From an uncultured Lachnoclostridium sp. (GTDB lineage Bacteria; Bacillota; Clostridia; Lachnospirales; Lachnospiraceae), in the NCBI GenBank assembly GCA_946415315.1, contig CAMKRZ010000023.1:1-52853 (forward strand): DNA of 52,853 bases. The letters are read 5' to 3'. Positions 33,516 to 41,814 of this stretch are shown here, in pieces (position 1 is the first letter of the stretch; every line of letters begins with the position of its first letter). Both the position numbers and the translations under genes were made by a program. The notes below the pieces were generated by a model that did no database searches, was not told where the DNA came from, and saw nothing but the letters and a program-made list of their open reading frames with translations.

Positions 33516-33561
33516 AAGGCTGTCCGATCGCGGCAATTCCGCAGGCGGACAGCCTTTGTTA
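33516..33561 (+). terminator. Terminator of the PrsA-like gene
   Basis: An 11-bp perfect stem, AAGGCTGTCCG with CGGACAGCCTT (33516-33526 and 33546-33556), and an inner GCGG/CCGC stem. TTGTT follows. Confidence 0.85.
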
Positions 33562-33564
33562 CAC

Positions 33565-33625
33565 GAAAAAACAGGCCGTGCAGTTGCTGCCGCGGGAGTT
33601 CCCGGGCAGGCAACGGTACGGCCTG
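33565..33625 (-). terminator. Terminator of the MoxR gene
   Basis: A long imperfect hairpin: outer stem CAGGCCGT/ACGGCCTG (33572-33579 with 33618-33625), with inner GTTGC/GCAAC and CGGG/CCCG. On the minus strand TTTTTT follows directly. Confidence 0.85.
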
Positions 33626-33641
33626 CTGTATTACGATGCAA

Positions 33642-34580
33642 TTAGTTCCAGCTTTCGGTCGGAACCGGAACCTTCGAGAGGATGTCCTTCATGATCGGCA
33701 GTGTCTGCGAAGCGCTGTGCGAAGCACCGCGGCCGATGCAGAGACGGTGCGCGAGCACCGGGCATGCCAGATGAACGATGTCCTCAGGCGTGACGTAGCT
33801 GCGGCCCTGGATGAACGCATAAGCCTTGGAAACATTCTGCAGGGAGAGCGAAGCACGAGGGCTCGCGCCGATCGGCACCTTCGGATTGCTGCGGGTTGCC
33901 GCAACGATGTCGAGGATGTATTTCTGCAGGATCGGATGGATCGTGACCTTGAGGTATGCCTGCTGCATCGCAACGATGTCCTCCTGCGTGTAGACGGGCT
34001 GGAGGGAATCCAGAGGATTATCGGTCTTGAAGCGGTTGAGGATGCTCATCTCCTCCTCCTGCGTCGGATAGCCCATCGGCAGACGCATCAGGAAACGGTC
34101 CAGCTGAGCTTCGGGAAGCGGGAACGTACCTGCGGTCTCAATCGGGTTTTCCGTCGCGATAACGAAGAACGGTGCAGCGAGGGAGTAGGTGACACCGTCG
34201 ATGGTGACCTGCTTCTCCTCCATACACTCGAGAAGCGCGGACTGCGTACGAGGCGTCGCGCGGTTCAACTCGTCAGCGAGCAGGATGTTGGTGAACACCG
34301 GACCGTACCGCAGCACGAAATCGTCCTTCTTGCGGTTGAAATAGTTGATGCCGGTGATGTCGGACGGAAGAAGGTCGGGCGTGAACTGGATGCGGGCAAA
34401 CGCGCCGGAAATCGAGGCTGCGAGCGCCTTGGCGAGCGTTGTTTTGCCGGTTCCCGGAACGTCCTCGATGAGAACATGGCCGCCGACAAGCAGCGCTGCA
34501 AACAGTTCGTCAATCACATCGTCCTTGCCGATGATGACCTTCTGAATGTTGGTTTTGAGAGCGGTTAACGGTTTGCTCAT
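33642..34580 (-). CDS. MoxR-family AAA+ ATPase
   Basis: 312 residues, full length. Walker A is EDVPGTGKTTLAKALA (39-54) and Walker B ILLADELNRATPRTQSALLE. Sensor 1 is VIATENPIETAGTFPLPEAQLDRFLMR, given here as two adjoining pieces (VIATENPIE and AGTFPLPEAQLDRF). The C-terminal lid includes GASPRASLSLQNVSKAYA. MoxR proteins act as chaperones that mature other proteins, usually with DUF58 and VWA-domain partners encoded next door. No such partner is present here, so the gene is an orphan in this context. AGGAGGT lies 8 nt upstream of the ATG on the minus strand. Confidence 0.93.
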   Translation of the reverse strand: MSKPLTALKTNIQKVIIGKDDVIDELFAALLVGGHVLIEDVPGTGKTTLAKALAASISGAFARIQFTPDLLPSDITGINYFNRKKDDFVLRYGPVFTNILLADELNRATPRTQSALLECMEEKQVTIDGVTYSLAAPFFVIATENPIETAGTFPLPEAQLDRFLMRLPMGYPTQEEEMSILNRFKTDNPLDSLQPVYTQEDIVAMQQAYLKVTIHPILQKYILDIVAATRSNPKVPIGASPRASLSLQNVSKAYAFIQGRSYVTPEDIVHLACPVLAHRLCIGRGASHSASQTLPIMKDILSKVPVPTESWN

Positions 34581-34674
34581 GAACGGATACCTCCTGGTCG
34601 TGTAATGAAAACTCTGTATTCTGATGCCGGTCGCGCCGGCTGAGGTTCGGATTCGGAAAATGAAACCACGTTCG

Positions 34675-35571
34675 TTACTCTGTCAGCATTGCCCGCAGGG
34701 CCTCCGCCGCCGGGGTGAGAGGTCTCGTCTCATCGTAGGCGAGGAGCAGCTGCCGGTTGGGAAGCGGTTCCGCGAGGAGCAGCTCCTTCAGCTCGGGATC
34801 CTCGCGCAGGCAGTAGTCCGGGACGCAGGCGATGCCGAGTCCGATGCGTGCGAGGTCGAGAAGAAGGTCGTTGCTGTTCAGCTCGATCGCCGGAGCGAGG
34901 TCGAGCGACTGTTTCTGAAACTGTTCGTGCAGGAATTCGCTGGTCGCGGAGCGCTTGCTCAGCATCATCAGCGGATAGTGCAGCAGTTCCGCAAGCGTCA
35001 GCGGCCGGCGGACACCGCCGGATTCCCGGAAGCAGGACGGAAATGCCGCCGGATTGCCCACGAAGACGTCGTGAAATGTCTTCATCGCGATCACTTTGCG
35101 GTCGCCGCTCAAGGCGGCATTGGGCGAGTTGGTGATGATCAGGTCGACATCCCCCGCGTCGAGCATGCGCGCGCATTGCGGCGAGGTGCCGTTCAAAATG
35201 TTGATGTGCACGTCCGGAAGCTGTTCGTGGAGCTTCTTGAAGTACGGAACGAGCACGTAGCGGCAGATCGTGTCGCTTGCGCCGACGCGCAGCTGCGAGG
35301 AGTGGCTTCCCGAGTTGAGCACCTGCGCTTCCCCGCGCAGGATCAGCTGTACGGCCGGTTCAATGTGCTTGAAGAGCATCTCTCCTTCCTTCGTGAGCGT
35401 GACGCGCTTGGTCTTGCGCACGAAGAGCGTCTGTCCGAGCCGGCGCTCCAAGGATCGGATCGACTGGCTCACCGCGGATTGCGAGATGAACAGTTTCGTG
35501 CCGGCCTCGGAGAAACTTCGCGAGGTAGCAACGTAATAAAAAACCTTATATAGTTCGTAACTGATGTCCAT
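34675..35571 (-). CDS. LysR-family transcriptional regulator
   Basis: 298 residues. The N-terminal winged helix (about 1-65) is the classic YKVFYYVATSRSFSEAGTKL then FISQSAVSQSIRSLERRLGQ. The effector-binding domain (about 90-298) has two lobes, with GVRRPLTLAELLHYPLMM and LARIGLGIACVPDYCL. LysR proteins activate or repress nearby genes in response to a small ligand. It starts 9 bp after the MraY-like stop in the same direction, so the two are co-transcribed, which is unusual because LysR genes are usually divergent from their target. AGAGGG lies just upstream of the ATG. Confidence 0.92.
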   Translation of the reverse strand: MDISYELYKVFYYVATSRSFSEAGTKLFISQSAVSQSIRSLERRLGQTLFVRKTKRVTLTKEGEMLFKHIEPAVQLILRGEAQVLNSGSHSSQLRVGASDTICRYVLVPYFKKLHEQLPDVHINILNGTSPQCARMLDAGDVDLIITNSPNAALSGDRKVIAMKTFHDVFVGNPAAFPSCFRESGGVRRPLTLAELLHYPLMMLSKRSATSEFLHEQFQKQSLDLAPAIELNSNDLLLDLARIGLGIACVPDYCLREDPELKELLLAEPLPNRQLLLAYDETRPLTPAAEALRAMLTE

Positions 35572-35580
35572 AAGACCCTC

Positions 35581-36555
35581 TTATCTGATCAGTGTGAGAT
35601 ACAGGAAAATGATGCCGGTCTGCAGAATGCAGAAACGGAACACGGTCTGTGCATCCCCCCACATCAGCTTCTTGCGGGCGTGATCGTGGAGCGGTGTGCG
35701 GGTATTTTTCAAAATATGAATCTTCACGGAACGGAGCAGAGCCAGCTTCAGAAGGCCGAGCCCGCCGTCAAGGATGAATACGGTACAGAGCGGAAGGTAT
35801 GCAAGCATGCAGGTCGAGCGAAGCGCAAGCATTGCAAGCAGGAACCCCAGAGCGCGGGATCCGGCGTCTCCCATGAGCATCGAGCTCGGGGAGGCATTGA
35901 ACCAGAGGTACGGCAGAAGCGCGAAGATCATGCCGAGCGCGATCCTGTTGTTGTCGCCGCGTTCGAGGAGAACGAACCCCGTCAACGCGATGATCGAGAG
36001 GGAGGTGCACAGGCCGTCCACACCGTCCGTGCAGTTGACCACATTGATGGAGCCCCACACGATCGCTGCCGCGATCACAATGTAGATCGGCGCCGGAAGG
36101 TCAATGCTCTTCACGTCGTCGGCAAACAGGGAAAACATCGGAAAATGAACCGTCGTCCCGTAGAAATGCCATGCGGCAAATCCTGCGCCGATCGAGATTC
36201 CGAGATCCAGCAGACCCTTCTTCAGTCCGCCCCACGGCACGGTCCCGGCATCGTCCAGAAAGCCGGTCATCATGCATGCGAGGAGCAGCAGAAGCAAGAC
36301 GGAGAGTTCCCAGGTGATCGGGACAAACAATACGGTAGCGATCACGTAGCCGAGGACGAACAGAAGTCCGACGCCCCGGGCTTTTCCCTTGGAGAGTTCG
36401 CCGTTGACTGCGAACGCGCGACCCTGATCCGCAGGCATGCGGTTTCGCATTGCTAGCAACAGTGTGAGGGTGATACCTCCGCTTGCCAGAAGGTAAAGAA
36501 ACGACAACAACGCCATGACTCCATTGGTTTCCGGATTCACCAGCTGCGTGATCAT
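35581..36555 (-). CDS. mraY: MraY-like phospho-MurNAc-pentapeptide transferase
   Basis: 324 residues with about ten membrane segments. Family motifs are SKGKARGVGLLFVLG, MTGFLDDAG (the catalytic Asp-Asp region), NVVNCTDGVDGL, MLMGDAGSRALGFLLA and PLHDHARKKLMWGDAQTVFRF. The last is the MraY-type HHH-like cytoplasmic loop, and the match is closer to MraY than to WecA/TagO. MraY joins phospho-MurNAc-pentapeptide to undecaprenyl phosphate, giving lipid I, the substrate of MurG. It lies outside the dcw cluster. The ATG at 36555 has GGAGGT 7 nt upstream; the extension to 36597 does not. Confidence 0.85.
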   Translation of the reverse strand: MITQLVNPETNGVMALLSFLYLLASGGITLTLLLAMRNRMPADQGRAFAVNGELSKGKARGVGLLFVLGYVIATVLFVPITWELSVLLLLLLACMMTGFLDDAGTVPWGGLKKGLLDLGISIGAGFAAWHFYGTTVHFPMFSLFADDVKSIDLPAPIYIVIAAAIVWGSINVVNCTDGVDGLCTSLSIIALTGFVLLERGDNNRIALGMIFALLPYLWFNASPSSMLMGDAGSRALGFLLAMLALRSTCMLAYLPLCTVFILDGGLGLLKLALLRSVKIHILKNTRTPLHDHARKKLMWGDAQTVFRFCILQTGIIFLYLTLIR

Positions 36556-36602
36556 GTAGAACACCTCCGCGGGTTTGATCAGCGGACAACTCCGCACTCT
36601 GT

Positions 36603-36631
36603 ATTATACCACAATTGTAGTAAAAAAACAA
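36603..36631 (-). promoter_or_regulatory. Promoter of the mraY-lysR unit
   Basis: On the minus strand: TTGTTT, 17 bp, TATAAT, about 50 bp before the ATG. Confidence 0.8.
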
Positions 36632-36668
36632 TAAGTGCTACTTATAAAGTCAATGATGGATATTCATT

Positions 36669-36696
36669 TTGATTATAATTGGGCCGGTGCTATAAT
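36669..36696 (+). promoter_or_regulatory. Promoter of purL
   Basis: TTGATT, 16 bp, TATAAT. The 70-nt leader contains a small GGGCC/GGCCC hairpin (36745-36758) but no recognisable purine riboswitch. Confidence 0.75.
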
Positions 36697-36774
36697 AATT
36701 TCAACAAAAATGCAGTTAAATACGGCATTTTCGGGAAAATACAGGGGCCGGAAGGCCCGGACGGAGGCGTAAAA

Positions 36775-39700
36775 ATGGGTCTTGTCAGACGTATTTATGT
36801 GGAGAAGAAAGCGCCCTTTGCGGTGCGTGCGAAGGAGCTTGCGGGGGAGATCCGCGAGTACCTCGGTTTGAAGACGATCACGAACGTGCGCGTGTTCGTT
36901 CGTTATGATGTGGAAAATATCAGCGAGGATACGTATAAGAAGGCTCTCGGAACCGTATTTTCCGAGCCTCCGATCGACGATGTGTATGAGGAAGTGCTGC
37001 CGGCAGCAGAAGGGGACCGCGTGTTCTCCGTCGAGTACCTGCCCGGACAGTTCGATCAGCGCGCCGACTCCGCGGAGCAGTGCGTGAAGCTCTTGAATGA
37101 CGCGGAGGAGCCGATCATCCGCAGCGCGACGACGTACGTGCTGACGGGCGAGATCAGCGACGAGGAGTTCGCCGGCATCCGCGCGTACTGCATCAACCCG
37201 GTTGACTCGAGAGAGACCGACGAGACGAAGCCCGAGACCCTCGTACAGAATTTTGCGGTTCCCGAGGATGTGAAGATCTTCGACGGCTTCCGCGATATGC
37301 CCGAGGCTGAGCTCAAGACGCTCTATGATTCCCTGAACCTCGCCATGACCTTCCGCGATTTCCTGTTCATCCAGGACTACTTCCGCGGCGAGGAGAAGCG
37401 CGATCCGTCCGTGACGGAGATCCGCGTGCTGGATACGTACTGGTCGGATCACTGCCGCCACACCACGTTCCAGACCGAACTCACCGATGTGAAGATTGAT
37501 GACGGTGATTACAGCGAGCCGATCAAGGCCGCATTTGACTCGTATAAAGCAGAGCGCGAGATCCTTTACAAGGGCCGCGACGACAAATTTATTTGCCTCA
37601 TGGACGTAGCTCTTCTCGCGATGAAGAAGCTCCGTGCCGAGGGCAAGCTCGAGGACATGGAGGTCTCCGACGAGATCAACGCATGTTCCGTGGTCGTTCC
37701 GGTTGACGTCGTGAGAAACGGCAGGACCGAGACCGAGGAGTGGCTCGTGTTCTTCAAGAACGAGACCCACAATCATCCGACCGAGATCGAGCCTTTCGGT
37801 GGCGCTGCTACCTGCCTCGGCGGCGCAATCCGCGATCCGCTCTCGGGCCGCGGCTATGTGTACCAGGCGATGCGTGTGACCGGCGCAGCAGACCCGACCG
37901 CTTCCCTGAAGGATACGCTGGCGGGCAAGCTTCCGCAGAGAAAGCTCACCACCGGCGCTGCGAAGGGTTACAGCTCCTACGGCAACCAGATCGGCCTTGC
38001 CACCGGCCTTGTGGATGAGATCTACCATCCGAACTATGTCGCAAAACGTATGGAGATCGGTGCCGTCATGGGTGCCGCTCCCCGCGCAAATGTTAAGAGA
38101 GAGAACAGTGATCCCGGCGATGTCATCATTCTGATGGGCGGACGCACCGGCCGCGACGGTTGCGGCGGCGCTACGGGATCTTCCAAGAAGCATACTACCG
38201 AGTCCATCCACACCTGCGGTGCCGAGGTTCAGAAGGGTAACGCCCCGACCGAGCGCAAGCTGCAGAGACTCTTCCGTCGTCCCGAGGTCAGCAGCCTCAT
38301 CAAGAAGTGCAACGACTTCGGTGCGGGCGGTGTTTCCGTAGCCATCGGCGAGCTGGCTCCCGGCCTTCGCGTCGACCTTGACAAGGTTCCGAAGAAGTAC
38401 GCAGGCCTTGACGGCACGGAGCTTGCAATCTCCGAGTCCCAGGAGCGTATGGCGATCGTTGTGGACAAGAAGGACGTTCCGGCGATGCTCGCATTTGCCG
38501 ACGAGGAGAACCTCGAGGCTGTCACGGTTGCCGAGGTTACGGCGGAGCCCAGACTCGTGCTCGTGTGGAGAGGCAAGGAGATCGTGAACATCTCCCGCGC
38601 GTTCCTCGACACGAACGGTGCTCATCAGGAGACGACGGCCGAGGTAACGGTACCGTCGAAGAAGGATTCTTATTTTACGAAGACAAGCGCATATACAGCG
38701 CATTCGACCGACAAGAAGGGCGGTTACGGAGAGGCTTCCGACACGCCTGAGGGACGCAAGAACGCATGGCTTTCGATGCTCGCCGACCTCAACGTCTGCT
38801 CGAAGAAGGGCCTTGTGGAGATGTTCGACTCCTCCATCGGCGCAGCTACGGTGACGATGCCTTACGGCGGTGTGTACCAGGCGACGCCCACGCAGACGAT
38901 GATCGCGAAGCTGCCCGTTCTGGACGGCGCGAGCGACACTGTGACGATGATGAGCTACGGCTTCGATCCGTATCTCTCGTCCTGGAGCCCGTTCCACGGC
39001 TCCGCGTACGCTGTGATCAGCTCGGTTGCTAAAATTGTGGCTGCCGGCGGTGACTTCCGCAAGATCCGTTTTACGTTCCAGGAGTACTTCCGCAGACTCG
39101 GAACCGACCCGAAGCGCTGGGGCGAGCCGCTCGCAGCACTCCTCGGTGCTTACGATGCGCAGACGAAGCTCGGCCTTCCGTCCATCGGCGGCAAGGACTC
39201 GATGTCCGGCTCCTTCAACGAGATCGACGTTCCGCCGACCCTCGTTTCGTTCGCGGTTGACATTGCGAAGCTCTCCGACGTCGTGACCGACGAGTTCAAG
39301 AAGGCCGGAAGCCGCGTGGTTGTCTTTGATATGGCTAAGGACGCTTATGACCTGCCGGATTACGACAAGGCCATGGCGATGTACGATACGATCCACGAGC
39401 TCGCGGGCAAGGGAGCATTCCTCTCGATGTACGCCCTCGGCAAGAACGGTATCGCGGAAGCGATGAGCAAGATGGCCTTCGGTAACGGCTTCGGCTTCAA
39501 GCTCTGCGGCAAGGTTTCCTACGAGGAGGCGATGGCTCCGGCATACGGCAGCATCCTCGCCGAAATCGACGAGGACAAGCTTGCGATGCTCGACGCGGCA
39601 GGCATTGCGTACCGCAAGGTCGGCAAGGTGACCGGCGACGGCAACATCGTCTGGAAAATGGGCGGCGGCTGCTGTGAGGATGAGAAGCGCGCTGAGTGCG

Positions 39701-40671
39701 GCAATGCCGGGGCGATGGTTCTTCCGCTCGCGGATGCTCTTGCTGCTTACACCGGAACGCTTGAGCAGGTGTTCCCGACCCGCTCGAACATGGCCGATGC
39801 GATCGAGCCCACGGCGGTTCCGACGCAGCTCTTCGACGCGAAGACAATCTACGTTGCGAAAAATAAAGTTGCTGTTCCGAAGGTATTTATCCCGGTATTC
39901 CCGGGCACGAACTGCGAGTACGACTCGATGCTCGCATGGCAGCGCGCAGGCGCAGAGGTCAACACGGTGGTATTCCGCAACATGACCGGCGCAGGCATTC
40001 AGGACTCCGTTGAGGCGTTCGTGAAGGCGATCGACGATGCACAGATTTTGATGTTCCCCGGCGGATTTTCCGCAGGTGACGAGCCCGACGGCTCCGGCAA
40101 ATTCATCGCTACCGCGTTCCGCAACCCTCGCATCAGCGACGCGGTCAACCGTCTCCTCAAGGAGCGCGACGGTCTGGCTCTGGGTATCTGCAACGGTTTC
40201 CAGGCACTCATCAAGCTCGGTCTCGTGCCGTACGGTGAGATCCGCCCGCAGACCGCGGACAGCCCGACGCTCGCGATGAACAACATCGGCCGCCACATCA
40301 GCAAGAGCGTGTACACGAAGGTCGTGACCAACAAGAGCCCCTGGCTCATGAAGGCAACGCTCGGCGGCGTCTACAGCATTCCGGCTTCGCACGGCGAGGG
40401 ACGCTTCGTTGCGAACGACGAGTGGCTTAAGAAGCTTGCGGCAAACGGTCAGATTGCTACGCAGTACGTTGACGCACAGGGCAACCCGACGATGGTCGAG
40501 CAGTACAACCCGAACGGCTCCTACTGGGCGATCGAGGGTATCACCTCTCCGGACGGCCGCGTGCTCGGCAAGATGGCGCACAGTGAGCGCCGAGGAACCG
40601 GCGTTGCGATGAACATCACCGGCGAGCAGAACCAGCTGATCTTCGAGAGCGGCGTGGCGTACTTCAAGTGA
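36775..40671 (+). CDS. purL: Phosphoribosylformylglycinamidine synthase, single-chain
   Basis: 1298 residues, the long form that fuses PurL and PurQ. It converts FGAR, ATP and glutamine to FGAM in step four of purine synthesis. A PurS-like N-terminal region comes first. Two AIR-synthase-like halves follow, with TYWSDHCRHTTFQTEL, the ATP/Mg region KNETHNHPTEIEPFGGAATC (20 residues quoted), and GGRTGRDGCGGATGSSK. The C-terminal glutaminase domain has FPGTNCEYDSM, FPGGFSAGDEPDG, the nucleophile Cys in LGICNGFQALIKLGL and a His/Glu pair in SHGEGRF. The ATG at 36775 has GGAGGC upstream. Codons are strongly biased. It is a single-gene unit with its own promoter and terminator. Confidence 0.96.
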   Translation: MGLVRRIYVEKKAPFAVRAKELAGEIREYLGLKTITNVRVFVRYDVENISEDTYKKALGTVFSEPPIDDVYEEVLPAAEGDRVFSVEYLPGQFDQRADSAEQCVKLLNDAEEPIIRSATTYVLTGEISDEEFAGIRAYCINPVDSRETDETKPETLVQNFAVPEDVKIFDGFRDMPEAELKTLYDSLNLAMTFRDFLFIQDYFRGEEKRDPSVTEIRVLDTYWSDHCRHTTFQTELTDVKIDDGDYSEPIKAAFDSYKAEREILYKGRDDKFICLMDVALLAMKKLRAEGKLEDMEVSDEINACSVVVPVDVVRNGRTETEEWLVFFKNETHNHPTEIEPFGGAATCLGGAIRDPLSGRGYVYQAMRVTGAADPTASLKDTLAGKLPQRKLTTGAAKGYSSYGNQIGLATGLVDEIYHPNYVAKRMEIGAVMGAAPRANVKRENSDPGDVIILMGGRTGRDGCGGATGSSKKHTTESIHTCGAEVQKGNAPTERKLQRLFRRPEVSSLIKKCNDFGAGGVSVAIGELAPGLRVDLDKVPKKYAGLDGTELAISESQERMAIVVDKKDVPAMLAFADEENLEAVTVAEVTAEPRLVLVWRGKEIVNISRAFLDTNGAHQETTAEVTVPSKKDSYFTKTSAYTAHSTDKKGGYGEASDTPEGRKNAWLSMLADLNVCSKKGLVEMFDSSIGAATVTMPYGGVYQATPTQTMIAKLPVLDGASDTVTMMSYGFDPYLSSWSPFHGSAYAVISSVAKIVAAGGDFRKIRFTFQEYFRRLGTDPKRWGEPLAALLGAYDAQTKLGLPSIGGKDSMSGSFNEIDVPPTLVSFAVDIAKLSDVVTDEFKKAGSRVVVFDMAKDAYDLPDYDKAMAMYDTIHELAGKGAFLSMYALGKNGIAEAMSKMAFGNGFGFKLCGKVSYEEAMAPAYGSILAEIDEDKLAMLDAAGIAYRKVGKVTGDGNIVWKMGGGCCEDEKRAECGNAGAMVLPLADALAAYTGTLEQVFPTRSNMADAIEPTAVPTQLFDAKTIYVAKNKVAVPKVFIPVFPGTNCEYDSMLAWQRAGAEVNTVVFRNMTGAGIQDSVEAFVKAIDDAQILMFPGGFSAGDEPDGSGKFIATAFRNPRISDAVNRLLKERDGLALGICNGFQALIKLGLVPYGEIRPQTADSPTLAMNNIGRHISKSVYTKVVTNKSPWLMKATLGGVYSIPASHGEGRFVANDEWLKKLAANGQIATQYVDAQGNPTMVEQYNPNGSYWAIEGITSPDGRVLGKMAHSERRGTGVAMNITGEQNQLIFESGVAYFK

Positions 40672-40697
40672 TCAGAAAATAGACGGAATTATACGTA

Positions 40698-40733
40698 ACC
40701 GGCCCTGCCAAAAAGCAGGGCCGGTCGTCATTT
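40698..40733 (+). terminator. Terminator of purL
   Basis: An 11-bp perfect stem (ACCGGCCCTGC with GCAGGGCCGGT, 40698-40708 and 40715-40725) and a CAAAAA loop, then CGTCATTT. Confidence 0.85.
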
Positions 40734-40814
40734 AGAATAGATTTTTGCAACTAAACACATTTTTCTATTGTAGAATGACGACCTTGATGTGTTCAGTCTT
40801 GAATAAACTGCGGG

Positions 40815-40842
40815 GGAAACCGGGTGTAATTTGGTGTATAAT
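40815..40842 (+). promoter_or_regulatory. Possible ECF-type promoter of the first sigma module
   Basis: TATAAT at 40837-40842 has no sigma-A -35, but GGAAAC lies 16 bp upstream (40815-40820). A GGAAC/GAAAC -35 is typical of ECF sigma promoters, so autoregulation by the sigma factor encoded downstream is possible. Speculative. Confidence 0.35.
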
Positions 40843-40882
40843 AAATACCTAAGCCTTTTGAAGAATAATTAAGGAGTTGGAA

Positions 40883-41086
40883 GTGAGAACAGAGTTGACA
40901 ACAGAGGAACGGTTAATCCTATTGCTCCTGAAGGAAAACCGGGAAGTGGCAACCCTCGGAGACAGTTATTACGGAAACACACATGGGAAGGATGGACTTG
41001 TGATTGCCTTGATCCGCAAGGAAGATTTCTGGAACCGGGAGTTCCGCAAGGCGGTGAAATTTGAGTGGTGGGACAATCAGTCGTGA
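40883..41086 (+). CDS. Small protein sharing its start with the sigma factor
   Basis: 67 residues from a GTG at 40883, with AAGGAG at 40871-40876. Its first 23 residues (RTELTTEERLILLLLKENRE and a few more) parallel the start of the ECF sigma factor 360 bp downstream (KQELSAEEKEILSLLQQNRE), and the DNA is also similar, including the ribosome-binding site and the GGAAGTG around the start. After that it diverges completely (YYGNTHGKDGLVIALIRKED...KFEWWDNQS), with no sigma-factor domains. It is either the remnant of a duplicated sigma gene or a short protein built on a copied leader. It could be expressed; a function cannot be read. Confidence 0.5.
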   Translation: MRTELTTEERLILLLLKENREVATLGDSYYGNTHGKDGLVIALIRKEDFWNREFRKAVKFEWWDNQS

Positions 41087-41240
41087 AAATGGTGGGGTTA
41101 AAGAGAGAGAGAGTTTTTTTCCGTTCAAGACATTTTGCGAAAAAGAGCGTCTGTATTGGTGAAGGGCCGAAACGGGACCGGGTTCATCCGGAGGACTCAG
41201 AGGCTGCCCGACAGAAAATGCCCTTCGTGAGGAGTCGGAA

Positions 41241-41813
41241 GTGAAACAGGAACTGTCAGCAGAAGAAAAAGAAATCCTCTCGTTGCTTCAGCAGAATCGG
41301 GAAGCGGCACTCCACAGGATTCAGGCGCGGTACGGGCGCTGTCTTTCAGCGGTTGCCTGCGGAATCCTTCGCGATGAGCAGGACGCCGAGGAATGTGTAA
41401 ATGATGTGCTGATGCAGCTGTGGAACCATGCGCTTCCGACGGATATCACGAACCTTAAAGCATATCTCTTGAAAACAATGCGTAATCACGCAATCACATT
41501 TCTGCGCAGCAGGCAGCGGAAGAAGCGCGGCGGCGGAATTACTATGGTTTCGTATGAGGAGCTTTCCGAATGTTTGCCTGATCCGAGCACTGATCTATCG
41601 GAAAATGAAGACGAGACGCTCAAAAAGAAACTGAATACATTTTTGGACAGCCTGCCCAAGGAGAAGAGGATTATTTTCCTGAAACGGTATTGGCGTTCCT
41701 GTACAGTAGCGGAGATTGCAAAGCAGATCGGCACGAACGAGAGATATGTCACGAATCAGCTTTATGCGATGCGGCAGAAACTTAAGCGGCATCTGGACGG
41801 AAAGGATGAGTGA
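41241..41813 (+). CDS. ECF sigma factor (module 1)
   Basis: 190 residues, a group IV sigma-70 factor. Region 2 is at about 25-95 (ILRDEQDAEECVNDVLMQLW, NLKAYLLKTMRNHAITFLRS), with a charged linker and then region 4 at about 127-185 (LPKEKRIIFLKRYWRSCTVA, IAKQIGTNERYVTNQLYAMR). It should direct RNA polymerase to stress- or envelope-related promoters. The start is GTG at 41241 with TGAGGAG at 41228-41234. The next gene, a single-pass membrane protein, begins one base after the stop, the usual sigma/anti-sigma arrangement. It may recognise the GGAAAC-type promoter at 40815. Confidence 0.92.
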   Translation: MKQELSAEEKEILSLLQQNREAALHRIQARYGRCLSAVACGILRDEQDAEECVNDVLMQLWNHALPTDITNLKAYLLKTMRNHAITFLRSRQRKKRGGGITMVSYEELSECLPDPSTDLSENEDETLKKKLNTFLDSLPKEKRIIFLKRYWRSCTVAEIAKQIGTNERYVTNQLYAMRQKLKRHLDGKDE

Positions 41814-41814
41814 G

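Noticed and set aside
36673-40581. A 1302-codon open frame antisense to purL
   Set aside because: It is the mirror of a strongly codon-biased gene, has no Shine-Dalgarno and no recognisable domain. The purL frame carries all PurL motifs.
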